NCBI GenBank assembly: GCA_016929205.1
Contig: JAFGJF010000116.1
Coordinates: forward strand, 1-17,814
Reading direction: 5' to 3'
DNA: 17,814 bases
Source: Anaerolineae bacterium
Lineage (GTDB): Bacteria; Chloroflexota; Anaerolineae; JAFGEY01
Position 1 is the stretch's first letter; each line of letters starts with the position of its first letter. Under the pieces are notes generated by a model. It was given only the letters and a program-made list of their open reading frames with translations. It did not search any database and was not told the origin of the DNA. Both the position numbers and the translations under genes were made by a program. Below are positions 1 through 8,431 of the stretch, in pieces.

Positions 1-2
1 AG

Positions 3-368
3 GTCGCTCTGCTGGCCTACGCGCTGTCAGGCACAACGCTTCGCCCCGGCGACACGCTGACCGCGTTCACGTACTGGCAGATCCTGGACGAGAATGCAAG
101 ACCGCTCAAGCTGTTCGTTCACCTGCTCGATCAAAATGGCGCGTACAGCGGGGGCCAGGATCGGCTGGATGTGTGGTATGAAAATTGGCGGCCGGGCGAC
201 CAATTTGCCCAGGTGCAAGAGATCGTCCTGGCCCCTGGCACCAAGCCGGGAGACTATCAGGTGGAGATCGGTTGGTACAGCCCGGGCACGATGGCCCGTC
301 TGCCGGTCATACAAGATGAAACTCGGGCCGATCGTGTTTTGCTGCAAGCCATATCAGTCGACTACTGA
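3..368 (+). CDS. C-terminal end of a GT-C-like membrane protein (partial, 5' end outside window)
   Basis: An open frame runs from the window edge to a TGA at 366-368. It carries about 121 residues of a beta-sandwich-like tail with no start codon of its own. The segment contains LLAYALSGTTLRPGDTL, then a KLFVHLLDQNG strand and a PGDYQVEIGWY strand. This pattern closely parallels the C-terminal domain of the next gene downstream (LLGYQLSQGPDQLQLRLYW, FKIFVHVFDP, PGEYGLAVGIYDP). By that similarity it is probably the tail of another large polytopic glycosyltransferase-like protein, with this domain on the outer face of the membrane. That is inference, because the catalytic part is not in the window. 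Only 103 nt separate it from the next gene on the same strand, so the two may be co-transcribed. Confidence 0.75.
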   Translation, partial: VALLAYALSGTTLRPGDTLTAFTYWQILDENARPLKLFVHLLDQNGAYSGGQDRLDVWYENWRPGDQFAQVQEIVLAPGTKPGDYQVEIGWYSPGTMARLPVIQDETRADRVLLQAISVDY

Positions 369-471
369 TCCCGACATATAAAACTAAACGATTTTTTGCC
401 CCTTATGAGTAGCATTCAAAAGTTTAGGAAATTTCGTCCGGATCAGTAGGATCATTGGGATAGGTTGAGGA

Positions 472-3072
472 TTGAAACGTCATTCAGTTTACAGAGACCT
501 GATCATATTTAGCGTCTATCTGGCAATTGCGGCCATAACGACCTTGCCGTTGGCTGCGCATATGAGGACGCACCTTCCAGACGGAACGGATACGTTGCTG
601 CATTATTGGAATGGGTGGGCAATCGAACAGGCCCTGCGTGAGGGAAGAGGGGTATATCATACATCCTATCTTTTTTATCCGACCGGCGTCAGCCTGGTGT
701 ACAGTAACCTGGGTTGGCTGCACATTCTACCCTGGCTGGCACTTGAGCCCATCGCCGGCGGCATTGCGGCTTACAATTTGATTTTTTTGCTGCACCTGGC
801 CCTGTGTGGTTTTGCAGCCTTTTTCTTGGTCATCGATCTGACCGGCGACTGGCGCGTGGCGTTTCTATCAGGGCTCATTTACCAGTGCTGGCCTTATCGG
901 ATGACACAACCCAGCCATCCCAACCTGATGAGCATGGCATTTGTACCCATCATGATGCTTTTCCTGCAGCGCGCGATACGCAAGGCCAGATGGCAAGACG
1001 GCTTTTGGCTGGGGATAGCAATGGCCTTGGTCGGATACACACGCTGGCAATTGCTTATCCCGACCACGATCGTCGGTGGCGTCTATTGGCTGCTGACGCT
1101 GCCACAAAGCGCGAAACGCAAACAAATGCTGGTCTTGATGTTGGGCGGAACGGTTACGATCCTGGTTTTGCTGCCTCCCATGCTGCTGCTGGCTCGCGAA
1201 TGGCGCACCAACCCCGCCGAACTCGTCGTCGCAGGTGAGGAACTGACCATGCTGACCGACGCGCTGGCTTATCTCGTGCCACCCAGTTCGCATCCCGTAT
1301 TGGGCATCTGGACTGAACCGATCTACAAACGGCTCTATGCAGAACGCGGCAGTCGCAGCGCGTTTTCTCCTTACGTTGGGGTCGTCGCTTTGGCCCTGAC
1401 CCTGCTGGGCATCTTTGGGGGGCACCGACAGGAAACAGACTGGAAAAAAACGTTTCTACAGGAAAAACTGCCCTGGATTGGCATCGCCGTCGTGTTGGTC
1501 CTGTTGGCTTTGGGGCCTGTGCTGACCATCAACGGCAAAAGCTATCCCAACATACCCATGTTGTACAATCTGGCTGCGCGCCTGTTTATCGTTCGCCTGT
1601 TGCGCGTTCCCGACCGCTTTAATATGACGCTGGCCCTGCCAATAGCCGTGCTGTCGGCAGGCGGTATACGCTATACGCTTGCATGGCTTGCTACAAAATC
1701 CGGAGGTGCCTCCCCGGCCCACAAGGGGTTGAGTGCCAGCGCCTCTGGCAAACGTTTCCCGCTCCGGCTTTGTGCTACGGTTTTGCCGGGACTGCTGGGT
1801 GTGGTCATCTTGTTTGAATACCTGATCGTACCACTGCCGCTTCAATCAGCCCGGGTATCTACGTTCTATAAACAGTTGGCTTCCGAGCCGGACAATTTTG
1901 CCGTTTTGAACCTGCCACTGGATCCGTATCGCTCCAAACCAGCCATGTTTGCGCAGACGATCCATATGCATCCGATTGTGCAAGGACATGTGTCCCGTTA
2001 TCCCAAAGGCACGTTTGACTATTTGAGAAACCAACCCTGGCTGCGTGAAATGCGCGCTTACAGCCTGGTTCCTCCCAAACAAACGGATATCAGCCGTCAG
2101 CTTGGTCTATTGGCAGATGACGATATCCGGTATGTCATCGTTCATAAAGAGTGGATAGGGGCTGAACATTGGCCAAGCTGGGAACGCTACCTGGCTATAC
2201 CACCACACTTTGAGGACGACGAGATTGCCGCGTACAAGACGACACCCATTGCCGGGCAAGACTTTGCGCTGTCGCCCGAGTGGCTACCAGGCATTGGCAT
2301 CATCCGCAGCAGTTTGTCTAACCAATGCATCAATCCTGGCCAGGTACTAGAGCTAGACGTCGCCTGGGGAACCAACACACCCATCGACACAGATTTCGAC
2401 GTCAAGCTCGAGCTTTTACGAGGCATTACGACCATCTCGGCCGGTTTTCCTCTTTCCGGCGGCTGGCCTTCAAGTAAATGGCCAGAAAATGCTGTTGTGT
2501 GGGGATATTACGCGGTGGACATTCCGGCCGAAACCGTGCCGGGCGAATACGACCTGGCTCTATCACTCGTCAACGCTGCGACAGGCACAGTGCAACAGGC
2601 TCCGATTGTTATAGAACGAATCGACGTTTCGACAAACTGCCCGTTTGCAGCCCCGGCAGATGCAGTCGGTGTGAATGCCCTCTTTGACGGCGAGATGCGC
2701 CTGCTGGGGTACCAGCTGTCGCAAGGGCCCGACCAACTGCAGTTGCGCCTTTATTGGCGTCCCGAGCATCGAATGAACACCGATTTCAAAATCTTTGTCC
2801 ACGTTTTCGATCCTGTGACAGGCATCCCAGTCGCACAAAGCGATACGATGCCTCTGAATTGGACGTATCCCACCACGTATTGGGGACTCGAGCAGACTGT
2901 AACCGATCTGATAACCATCCCATTGGCGGACGCGCCGCCTGGGGAATATGGTTTGGCAGTAGGGATCTATGACCCAACGAATGGAGAACGTCTTACCGTC
3001 CTGGATCGCAATGGGCAAGAACAGGCAGACAATCGGCTTGTGTTGGCAGGAGAGACAATCAAAATCGAGTGA
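472..3072 (+). CDS. Large polytopic membrane protein, GT-C glycosyltransferase-like, with C-terminal beta-sandwich domains
   Basis: This 866-residue protein has many hydrophobic helices in about the first 460 residues. An acidic motif (PDGTD, residues 36-40) sits in the first loop after TM1, where GT-C enzymes carry their catalytic Asp. The rest is soluble: a mixed region (about 465-590), then two immunoglobulin-like beta-sandwich domains (about 595-715 and 725-866). GT-C enzymes move sugars from polyprenyl-phosphate donors on the outer membrane face, and the polyprenol-phosphate-mannose-synthase-like gene just downstream fits that chemistry. The start is TTG at 472. A stop codon lies in frame at 466-468 and GAGG sits almost against the start, so initiation is unusual. 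The in-frame ATG at 562 would cut away TM1. The enzymatic assignment is inferred; the membrane topology and tail domains are visible. Confidence 0.8.
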   Translation: MKRHSVYRDLIIFSVYLAIAAITTLPLAAHMRTHLPDGTDTLLHYWNGWAIEQALREGRGVYHTSYLFYPTGVSLVYSNLGWLHILPWLALEPIAGGIAAYNLIFLLHLALCGFAAFFLVIDLTGDWRVAFLSGLIYQCWPYRMTQPSHPNLMSMAFVPIMMLFLQRAIRKARWQDGFWLGIAMALVGYTRWQLLIPTTIVGGVYWLLTLPQSAKRKQMLVLMLGGTVTILVLLPPMLLLAREWRTNPAELVVAGEELTMLTDALAYLVPPSSHPVLGIWTEPIYKRLYAERGSRSAFSPYVGVVALALTLLGIFGGHRQETDWKKTFLQEKLPWIGIAVVLVLLALGPVLTINGKSYPNIPMLYNLAARLFIVRLLRVPDRFNMTLALPIAVLSAGGIRYTLAWLATKSGGASPAHKGLSASASGKRFPLRLCATVLPGLLGVVILFEYLIVPLPLQSARVSTFYKQLASEPDNFAVLNLPLDPYRSKPAMFAQTIHMHPIVQGHVSRYPKGTFDYLRNQPWLREMRAYSLVPPKQTDISRQLGLLADDDIRYVIVHKEWIGAEHWPSWERYLAIPPHFEDDEIAAYKTTPIAGQDFALSPEWLPGIGIIRSSLSNQCINPGQVLELDVAWGTNTPIDTDFDVKLELLRGITTISAGFPLSGGWPSSKWPENAVVWGYYAVDIPAETVPGEYDLALSLVNAATGTVQQAPIVIERIDVSTNCPFAAPADAVGVNALFDGEMRLLGYQLSQGPDQLQLRLYWRPEHRMNTDFKIFVHVFDPVTGIPVAQSDTMPLNWTYPTTYWGLEQTVTDLITIPLADAPPGEYGLAVGIYDPTNGERLTVLDRNGQEQADNRLVLAGETIKIE

Positions 3073-3076
3073 TGAT

Positions 3077-3105
3077 TTGCCCTGTATTTTCCTATACGCT
3101 ATAAT
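3077..3105 (+). promoter_or_regulatory. Sigma70-type promoter for the GT2 gene
   Basis: TTGCCC (3077-3082), a 17-nt spacer and a perfect TATAAT (3100-3105) lie just after the stop of the membrane protein gene. They predict a start site near 3112 and a leader of about 35 nt before the GT2 start codon. Confidence 0.7.
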
Positions 3106-3146
3106 TGAGACAAGTGATAACAAGCAGGCTTTTGAAAGGACACAAG

Positions 3147-3863
3147 ATGGCACAAATCTGGGTGGCTTTGCCCACATTTAACGAGTCCGGCAACATTCGC
3201 GTGGTGACAGAACGTATCCTGGCACAGCCGCTCGACATTGGGATCGTGATCATCGATGACGATTCACCGGATGGCACGGGCGACATCGCCGATGAACTGC
3301 ACGGTACTTACCCTGATCGGGTACAGGTCATACACCGGCAACGTGCACAAGGACGCGGCACAGCCCTTTTCGACGGGTTCAAACGATGTCTGGCCCTGGG
3401 AGCCAAGTGGATCATTGAAATGGATGCCGACTTGTCTCACAATCCAGACACCATCCCACAGATGGTACAGGCCAGCATTGACAAAGACTGTGACCTGGTG
3501 GTCGGCTCGCGGTATATGCCTGGTGGATTTGACACGGACCGGGGCTTTAAACGGCGCTTTATTAGCTGGGGAGCCAACAATTACTTGAGACTGGTGTTAG
3601 GGCTCAAATTGCACGACTGCTCTTCCGGGTTCAAGTGCTACAGGCGGAGCGTGATGGAACGCCTGGACCTGGATTCACTACACGCGATTGGGCCTGAATC
3701 AGGACCGGAATCGCTCTACTGGATCAAGGAACTCGGATTTCACATCTGCGAAGTGCCGATTACGTTTATCGATCGCAAGGTAGGTGAGTCCAAATTGATG
3801 AATGTACAAACCATGGTCACCAGCTTGATCTTTCCCTTGCGCACACGATTTAACATATGGTAG
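3147..3863 (+). CDS. Polyprenol-phosphate mannosyltransferase-like GT2 (DPM1 family)
   Basis: This 238-residue GT-A fold enzyme is predicted to move a hexose, by family precedent mannose from GDP-mannose, onto polyprenyl phosphate on the cytoplasmic face. It shows ALPTFNES at the N-terminus, the nucleotide-binding DDDSPDGT (37-44), the metal-binding MDADLSHNP (DAD at 93-95), VVGSRYMPGG, SSGFKCYRR, and the late EVPITFIDRKVGESK block typical of DPM1 enzymes. It lacks the C-terminal membrane helices of some bacterial relatives, so it is probably peripheral. The start ATG at 3147 has AAAGGA six nucleotides upstream; a frame opening at 3105 has no ribosome site. The variant PESGPESLYW segment replaces the usual YxFxxE region, so the acceptor or donor may differ. 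Its neighbour, the GT-C-like protein, would be a logical user of the lipid-linked sugar. Confidence 0.88.
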   Translation: MAQIWVALPTFNESGNIRVVTERILAQPLDIGIVIIDDDSPDGTGDIADELHGTYPDRVQVIHRQRAQGRGTALFDGFKRCLALGAKWIIEMDADLSHNPDTIPQMVQASIDKDCDLVVGSRYMPGGFDTDRGFKRRFISWGANNYLRLVLGLKLHDCSSGFKCYRRSVMERLDLDSLHAIGPESGPESLYWIKELGFHICEVPITFIDRKVGESKLMNVQTMVTSLIFPLRTRFNIW

Positions 3864-3912
3864 TGGACACCACCGTGATTACAGCCACTGTCACGACCCA
3901 ACAAAGACAACC

Positions 3913-3941
3913 TTGCGCGTAACAAAGGGACATGATATAAT
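3913..3941 (+). promoter_or_regulatory. Promoter of the RsbV-RsbW-RsbU operon
   Basis: TTGCGC (3913-3918), a 17-nt spacer and a consensus TATAAT (3936-3941) predict a start near 3948 and a short leader of about 35 nt. An imperfect inverted repeat, CGTGA (3874-3878) with TCACG (3891-3895) enclosing CAG/CTG, lies just upstream and could be an operator or an RNA hairpin. Confidence 0.7.
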
Positions 3942-3982
3942 TTGATGCCTGATCAAGATGAGTCATACAAAGAAGAGGAGAA

Positions 3983-4327
3983 ATGATGGCGCTGAGCATT
4001 GAGACTCGAAATTTGAAACGAGTGAGCATCGTTGCCGTTGAAGGCCGTGTGGACAGCAGCAATGCTTCGGAATTGGATCAAGCGTTCAAGATGTTGATGG
4101 ACGAGGGCCAGTTTCACCTGGTGGCAGACTTGAGCGGACTGGAATATATCAGCAGCGCGGGGCTGCACATTCTGGTATCGACGCTCAAGACCTGTCGTCG
4201 TTATAACCGGGGGGATCTGCGACTTTGCAACCTAAAGCCACGGATTTCCGAGGTTTTGGATCTCGCCGGTATGACGCCGCTGTTTGAGATCTTTGCGGAA
4301 ACAGTAGAAGCAGTAGGCAGCTTTTAA
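3983..4327 (+). CDS. STAS-domain anti-sigma factor antagonist (RsbV/SpoIIAA-like)
   Basis: This 114-residue single-domain protein has the size and layout of SpoIIAA and RsbV. In these proteins the unphosphorylated antagonist binds the anti-sigma kinase and frees the sigma factor. The signature DLSGLEYISSAGLHIL (49-64) aligns with the phosphorylation loop DSSGL of SpoIIAA, and the phosphorylated Ser corresponds to Ser58 here. The Asp before it is replaced by Ser, a variant I believe is common in STAS proteins outside Firmicutes. Two ATGs sit in tandem at 3983 and 3986. The strong AGGAG at 3976-3980 is 2 nt from the first and 5 nt from the second, so the true start may be 3986. It is followed by the matching kinase and phosphatase genes on the same strand. 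Confidence 0.92.
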   Translation: MMALSIETRNLKRVSIVAVEGRVDSSNASELDQAFKMLMDEGQFHLVADLSGLEYISSAGLHILVSTLKTCRRYNRGDLRLCNLKPRISEVLDLAGMTPLFEIFAETVEAVGSF

Positions 4328-4360
4328 CGAGCCCGAATGCGCTGTTTGTTAGGGTTTGAG

Positions 4361-4396
4361 CAAGCAGCATCGGATGAACTGCATCCGCGCTTGTTT
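4361..4396 (+). other. Stem-loop between the antagonist and kinase genes
   Basis: CGGATG (4371-4376) pairs perfectly with CATCCG (4382-4387) around a 5-nt loop. A second stem, CAAGC (4361-4365) with GCTTG (4389-4393), encloses it. Three T follow. The T-run is too short for a confident terminator, but the structure could reduce readthrough or protect an mRNA end. Confidence 0.4.
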
Positions 4397-4424
4397 CTCC
4401 TCGAAACCTAGGCTTATATTGCTT

Positions 4425-4865
4425 ATGTCCAACGAATGCGATCTCGTCGTACCGGGTCGTTCCGATCAGTTAGACACCATTCGTGAATTCATTGGTCGAG
4501 TCGCTCGTCAAGCAGGACTTGACGAGCAACAAGTGTTTCGTGTGCAACTGTCAGTCGATGAGGCATGTGCTAACATTGTCGAGCACGCCTACGAAAACAT
4601 GCAAGGCGGTGATATCGTTCTCAAATGCCAGTGGGACGACGACAAGCTGACGATTACGATTCAGGATTTCGGCGAACCGTTTGATCCTGAACGTGTTCCT
4701 CCTCCAAATCTAGACAACGATCTCGAATCTCGTACCCCGGGTGGATTGGGCCTGTACTTTATGTATCAGATGATGGATAAAGTATATTTCGAATTTGACC
4801 AGGACCGTGGCAACACATTGACGATGGTCAAGCTGCTCAAGCCACCTCCTCAAGATATCCCTTGA
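4425..4865 (+). CDS. Anti-sigma factor serine kinase, RsbW-like (HATPase_c_2)
   Basis: This 146-residue GHKL-type ATPase shows the N-box SVDEACANIVEHAY (43-56, with Glu46 and Asn50), the G1 box QDFGEPFDP (80-88) and the G2 box GGLGLY (106-111). RsbW-like kinases bind a sigma factor and phosphorylate the STAS antagonist; the antagonist is encoded immediately upstream. The ATG at 4425 gives the normal family N-terminus (DLVVPGRSDQLDTIREF). A longer reading from TTG 4358 or ATG 4374 would add an atypical basic stretch and run through the stem-loop at 4361-4396. No convincing SD precedes 4425, so expression may depend on coupling or be weak. No sigma factor gene is in the window, so the target is encoded elsewhere. 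Confidence 0.9.
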   Translation: MSNECDLVVPGRSDQLDTIREFIGRVARQAGLDEQQVFRVQLSVDEACANIVEHAYENMQGGDIVLKCQWDDDKLTITIQDFGEPFDPERVPPPNLDNDLESRTPGGLGLYFMYQMMDKVYFEFDQDRGNTLTMVKLLKPPPQDIP

Positions 4866-4921
4866 TCACAAATGCATCGCGAGTTCAATCCTTGCCGCGA
4901 TGACCATGTTGGAGACTCGGA

Positions 4922-7900
4922 TTGGAACAATCAAAGCGTACCGCGCTCCTTAATCTGTATCGAATTGCCGTTGGCTTGGTCGGCATCTGTGCGCTGATTG
5001 TGTTATCCGGTAACGTGCCATGGTCGCAAGCGAGCATACCATTGATCCTATTCGCGCTTCTTTCATTGATCATCAAGCGCGCCGGGTTTCATATTGCACC
5101 GGGAGTGACCCACAGCCTGGTCGGCATTGTCGACGTGGCTGCGTTGCTCTTGTTTGGCCCCGTAGCCGGCGGCATCGTTGCCACCACAAGCTGTTTGATT
5201 TACTTGTTGCTGCGGACCCTGCGCCACCAGACACTGGCAACACGAAACGAGATGCTCCAGGTCGCCTTGTTTAGCGCTGGACTCAAGGCACTGACTGCTT
5301 TGGGTTCGGGTTGGCTGTACAGAGCAGCAGGAGGGCGCACGTTATCAACCATTGTCGCGGACGACGTGTTGCCACTGCTGGTCTTGTTTGTCGCCTGGTT
5401 TGTCATAGACCACCTCGGTTGGGGGCTTTCGGAGAGCATTCAAGGCGGGCTGGGACAGGTAGCCATCTTTTTACGCGCCGTGTGGGGCACCTCGCTGCTG
5501 GTCGAGTTCTTGCCTTTGTGGACGTCTGTGATCATCGTTTTTGTTTACGTCCAGGACAACATGTTTGTCTTTTGGCTGTTAGCCATTGGCCTGATCGCCG
5601 TATCGCTGATCGTTCAACGCCTGTCGGATATGTGGGAAAACGCGCAGCGTCGTCTGGCCGAGGTGACGGCATTGAGTGAGATGGGACAGGCTATTGTCAG
5701 CGCCCAATTAGATGAAGACGATCTATGCGAGCTGATCTATCAACAAGCCAGCACAATCGTGGATACGTCCTCATTCCACCTTGGCTTGTTTGACGACGAC
5801 GACTATATCCTCAAAATATCGGTCAAGGATAACGTGCATCAATCCGGCCAGACCTTTCCTATGGCGGCAGACAAAGGTATCGTCGGCTGGTTGCGGCATT
5901 CCAAGCTACCTCTGCTAGTCCAAGATTTTCAGCGCGAGATGGATTCGTTGCCTGCTCGCCCGCGATACAACAGTGAACGCCCGCCGCGTTCCGGGGTGTT
6001 TGTTCCGCTCATCGCCAGGAACGAAGTGATTGGAACCATGTCTATTCAGAGTTTTCGCCCTGCCACCTTTAGCCAGGATCACCTCAGGCTTTTGTCGGTC
6101 ATTGGCAACCAGGCGGCTATGGCAATTGAAAAAGTACGCCTGTATGAGACCGAACAACACCGGGCTCGCCAGTTGGCATTGATTGACAACGTAAGCCGCA
6201 AAGTCGCCTCGATCCTGGAACTGGACGTGCTGTTTGCGCAGGTCGTCCAGCTCGTTCGAGAAACGTTTGGATATTATCACGTCAACATCTTTTCCGTCGC
6301 TCCCGATTCTGCTGAACCTGTGCTAGAAGCCAGCACCAATGTCGAGTTTGAGAGAAAAAACTTTCGTTTAGCCGGCGGCCAAGGTATCGTTGGGTGGGTC
6401 TCTCAAAAAGGGCAACCTCTGTTGGCTAACGACGTCAGCCAAGACGAACGATTCCTTTTCGAACAATCCCTGCCGGAAACCCGCGCCGAACTGGCCGTCC
6501 CGCTCAAAGTCGAAAGCCGGGTGCTGGGCGTTCTCGACGTCGAAAGCGATCGAACGGACGCATTTTCTCAAGACGATCTTTTCATTTTACAGACCTTGGC
6601 GTCTTCGATAGCCATGGCTATCGAAGACGCACGGCTTTACGCCGCACAACGTGAAGAAGCCTGGGTCACGACGGCTTTGCTCCAGGTCGCAGAAGCCACC
6701 AGCAAACTGTCCAACCTGTCTGACGTCCTGACCACAGTGGTCCGCCTCACACCGATGCTAACTGGCGTCGATCGATGCGGCATCTGGTTATGGGATGACA
6801 AAATGCAACGCTATGTCCCTGCCCAGGCATATGGTCTCAAGCAGGATCAGCGCACCTTGTTTGCGACGTTACATCTGTCCCCCGAAGACGCACCCGCCTT
6901 GGAACAAGTGCGCCTGACCCGGGAGCCACTCGTGCTGCCCAGCGACCAACTCTCGACATCGCTGCCGAAGGCATTGAGCGATGATTTTAATGTCCGAAAC
7001 CTGCTTATCTTGCCCCTATCGGCGCGAGGGCAGGCGCTTGGTGTGATGCTGGTAGACTATGCGGAACCGTTCGAAGCATTCACCGAGCGCAAGACCAATA
7101 TGATCGCCGGCATCGCCAACCAGGCAGCCGTCGCCATCGAGAACGCACAGCTCTACGCGGCACAACAAAAAGAAGCCTACATCTCGATGGCCTTGTTGCA
7201 GGTTGCGGAAGCGGTCAGGAGTCTGACCAGCTTGCAGGATATCTTGAGCACAATCGTGCGCATCACGCCGATCCTGGTCGGCGTGGAACAATGTGTCATT
7301 TTCCTCCTGGACAGCGAGAAACAAACGTTTTTGCTGGTCCAGGCCTATGGCTTATCGGAAGACAAACCGATCAACCTCTCGGACGTCGACCTGAACCCCG
7401 GCACCCCACTAAGGGACATGATCCTGGAGGGACAGTTCGTACTAGGTATGCCAGATGACCTGGAAAGCCACCAGGCGATGGAAGAAGTGGCGCTGATAGA
7501 GCACGACATGGCCATCCTGGCGCTGCCGCTGCGCGCCAAAGGCCGGGTTTTGGGCACAATGATCGTGGACTGTATCGGCGCACCCAAGGACTTTATCGAA
7601 CGGTGGCTGAGTATTCTTGGCGGCATAGCCGACCAAACGTCAATTGCCATCGAAAACACCCAACTCTACAGGCTGGAAGCTGAACGCCAGCGCCTGGCGC
7701 GAGAACTCTTGGTCGCGCGTGAAATCCAGGCCAGCTTTTTGCCCGAACAATACCCGTCCTTGCCTGGATGGGAGTTGGATGCCTTTTGGCAATCTGCACG
7801 TCAGGTAGGCGGCGATTTTTACGATATGTTTGTGTTGCCGGATAACAGAGTGGGACTCGTTATCGCCGATGTGGCTGACAAGGGCATTCCGGCAGCGCTG

Positions 7901-8431
7901 TTTATGGCCCTCTCCCGTACCCTGGTCCGAATCGTCGCGCACAGCGGTCTGGAACCGGCACAGGTCCTGGAACGGACGAATGACCTGATTATTTCCGATA
8001 CCCATTCGGACTTGTTTGTGACCGTCTTTTACGTGCTGCTCGATCCGGAGAGCGGCGAACTGGTCTATGCCAACGGCGGGCACAATCCCCCCATCCTGAT
8101 CCGTCAAAATGGCGAGGTGGAATCGCTGCGCGCGCGCGGAATCGTTTTGGGCATCGTGTCACCCATTCACCTGGAAGAAAAACGCGTGACCGTCGAACCC
8201 GGCGACACGTTGGTCATGTACACCGACGGGGTCACGGACGCGATCAATGAAGATGAAGAAGAATTTGGAACGGCGCGTCTCGCCGAAATCGTGCGGCGCA
8301 CGCGAGAACAGCCTTCTCAAGACATGCTTGCCGCCATTTACAATGCTGTCCTGGCATTCACCGGTGACACACCGCAATTCGACGACGTTACACTGGTCGT
8401 GGTCAAACGGACCCAGGCGTCACTCACCTGA
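4922..8431 (+). CDS. Membrane-anchored multi-GAF PP2C phosphatase, RsbU/SpoIIE-like
   Basis: This 1169-residue sensor phosphatase should dephosphorylate the STAS antagonist and so switch the sigma factor on. Residues 8-230 hold about six or seven hydrophobic helices. Four GAF domains follow, at about 250-405, 425-570, 590-742 and 762-913. Each ends in an A[IVM]AIE..(R/Q)LY helix (LY at 407, 572, 744 and 915). A short coiled segment leads to a SpoIIE-type PP2C domain with VGGDFYD (962-968), ADVADKG (982-988), YTDGVTD (1100-1106) and DDVTLVVV (1154-1161), so the metal-binding Asp residues are intact. The start is TTG at 4922 with GGAG seven nucleotides upstream. The gene is the third of the antagonist-kinase-phosphatase set. 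Ligands of the GAF domains cannot be told from the sequence. The 3' end overlaps the convergent cyclase gene by 8 nt. Confidence 0.93.
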   Translation: MEQSKRTALLNLYRIAVGLVGICALIVLSGNVPWSQASIPLILFALLSLIIKRAGFHIAPGVTHSLVGIVDVAALLLFGPVAGGIVATTSCLIYLLLRTLRHQTLATRNEMLQVALFSAGLKALTALGSGWLYRAAGGRTLSTIVADDVLPLLVLFVAWFVIDHLGWGLSESIQGGLGQVAIFLRAVWGTSLLVEFLPLWTSVIIVFVYVQDNMFVFWLLAIGLIAVSLIVQRLSDMWENAQRRLAEVTALSEMGQAIVSAQLDEDDLCELIYQQASTIVDTSSFHLGLFDDDDYILKISVKDNVHQSGQTFPMAADKGIVGWLRHSKLPLLVQDFQREMDSLPARPRYNSERPPRSGVFVPLIARNEVIGTMSIQSFRPATFSQDHLRLLSVIGNQAAMAIEKVRLYETEQHRARQLALIDNVSRKVASILELDVLFAQVVQLVRETFGYYHVNIFSVAPDSAEPVLEASTNVEFERKNFRLAGGQGIVGWVSQKGQPLLANDVSQDERFLFEQSLPETRAELAVPLKVESRVLGVLDVESDRTDAFSQDDLFILQTLASSIAMAIEDARLYAAQREEAWVTTALLQVAEATSKLSNLSDVLTTVVRLTPMLTGVDRCGIWLWDDKMQRYVPAQAYGLKQDQRTLFATLHLSPEDAPALEQVRLTREPLVLPSDQLSTSLPKALSDDFNVRNLLILPLSARGQALGVMLVDYAEPFEAFTERKTNMIAGIANQAAVAIENAQLYAAQQKEAYISMALLQVAEAVRSLTSLQDILSTIVRITPILVGVEQCVIFLLDSEKQTFLLVQAYGLSEDKPINLSDVDLNPGTPLRDMILEGQFVLGMPDDLESHQAMEEVALIEHDMAILALPLRAKGRVLGTMIVDCIGAPKDFIERWLSILGGIADQTSIAIENTQLYRLEAERQRLARELLVAREIQASFLPEQYPSLPGWELDAFWQSARQVGGDFYDMFVLPDNRVGLVIADVADKGIPAALFMALSRTLVRIVAHSGLEPAQVLERTNDLIISDTHSDLFVTVFYVLLDPESGELVYANGGHNPPILIRQNGEVESLRARGIVLGIVSPIHLEEKRVTVEPGDTLVMYTDGVTDAINEDEEEFGTARLAEIVRRTREQPSQDMLAAIYNAVLAFTGDTPQFDDVTLVVVKRTQASLT
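6599..6630. repeat. Perfect 32-bp palindrome inside the phosphatase gene
   Basis: Sixteen bases are followed immediately by their exact reverse complement, centred on GCCATGGC with no spacer. It encodes ASSIAMAIEDA (residues 560-570), the helix closing GAF2. The same protein motif at the ends of the other GAF domains is not palindromic in DNA. Confidence 0.97.

Noticed and set aside
804..3177. Several long alternative-frame ORFs within the 866-residue membrane protein and its flank.
   Set aside because: They are overlapped by a single gene with coherent membrane topology and lack start signals; high GC gives long antisense frames.
8127..8138. A run of alternating CG bases that might form Z-DNA.
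   Set aside because: It encodes Arg-Ala-Arg in normal codons of the PP2C domain and is short; coding constraint explains it.
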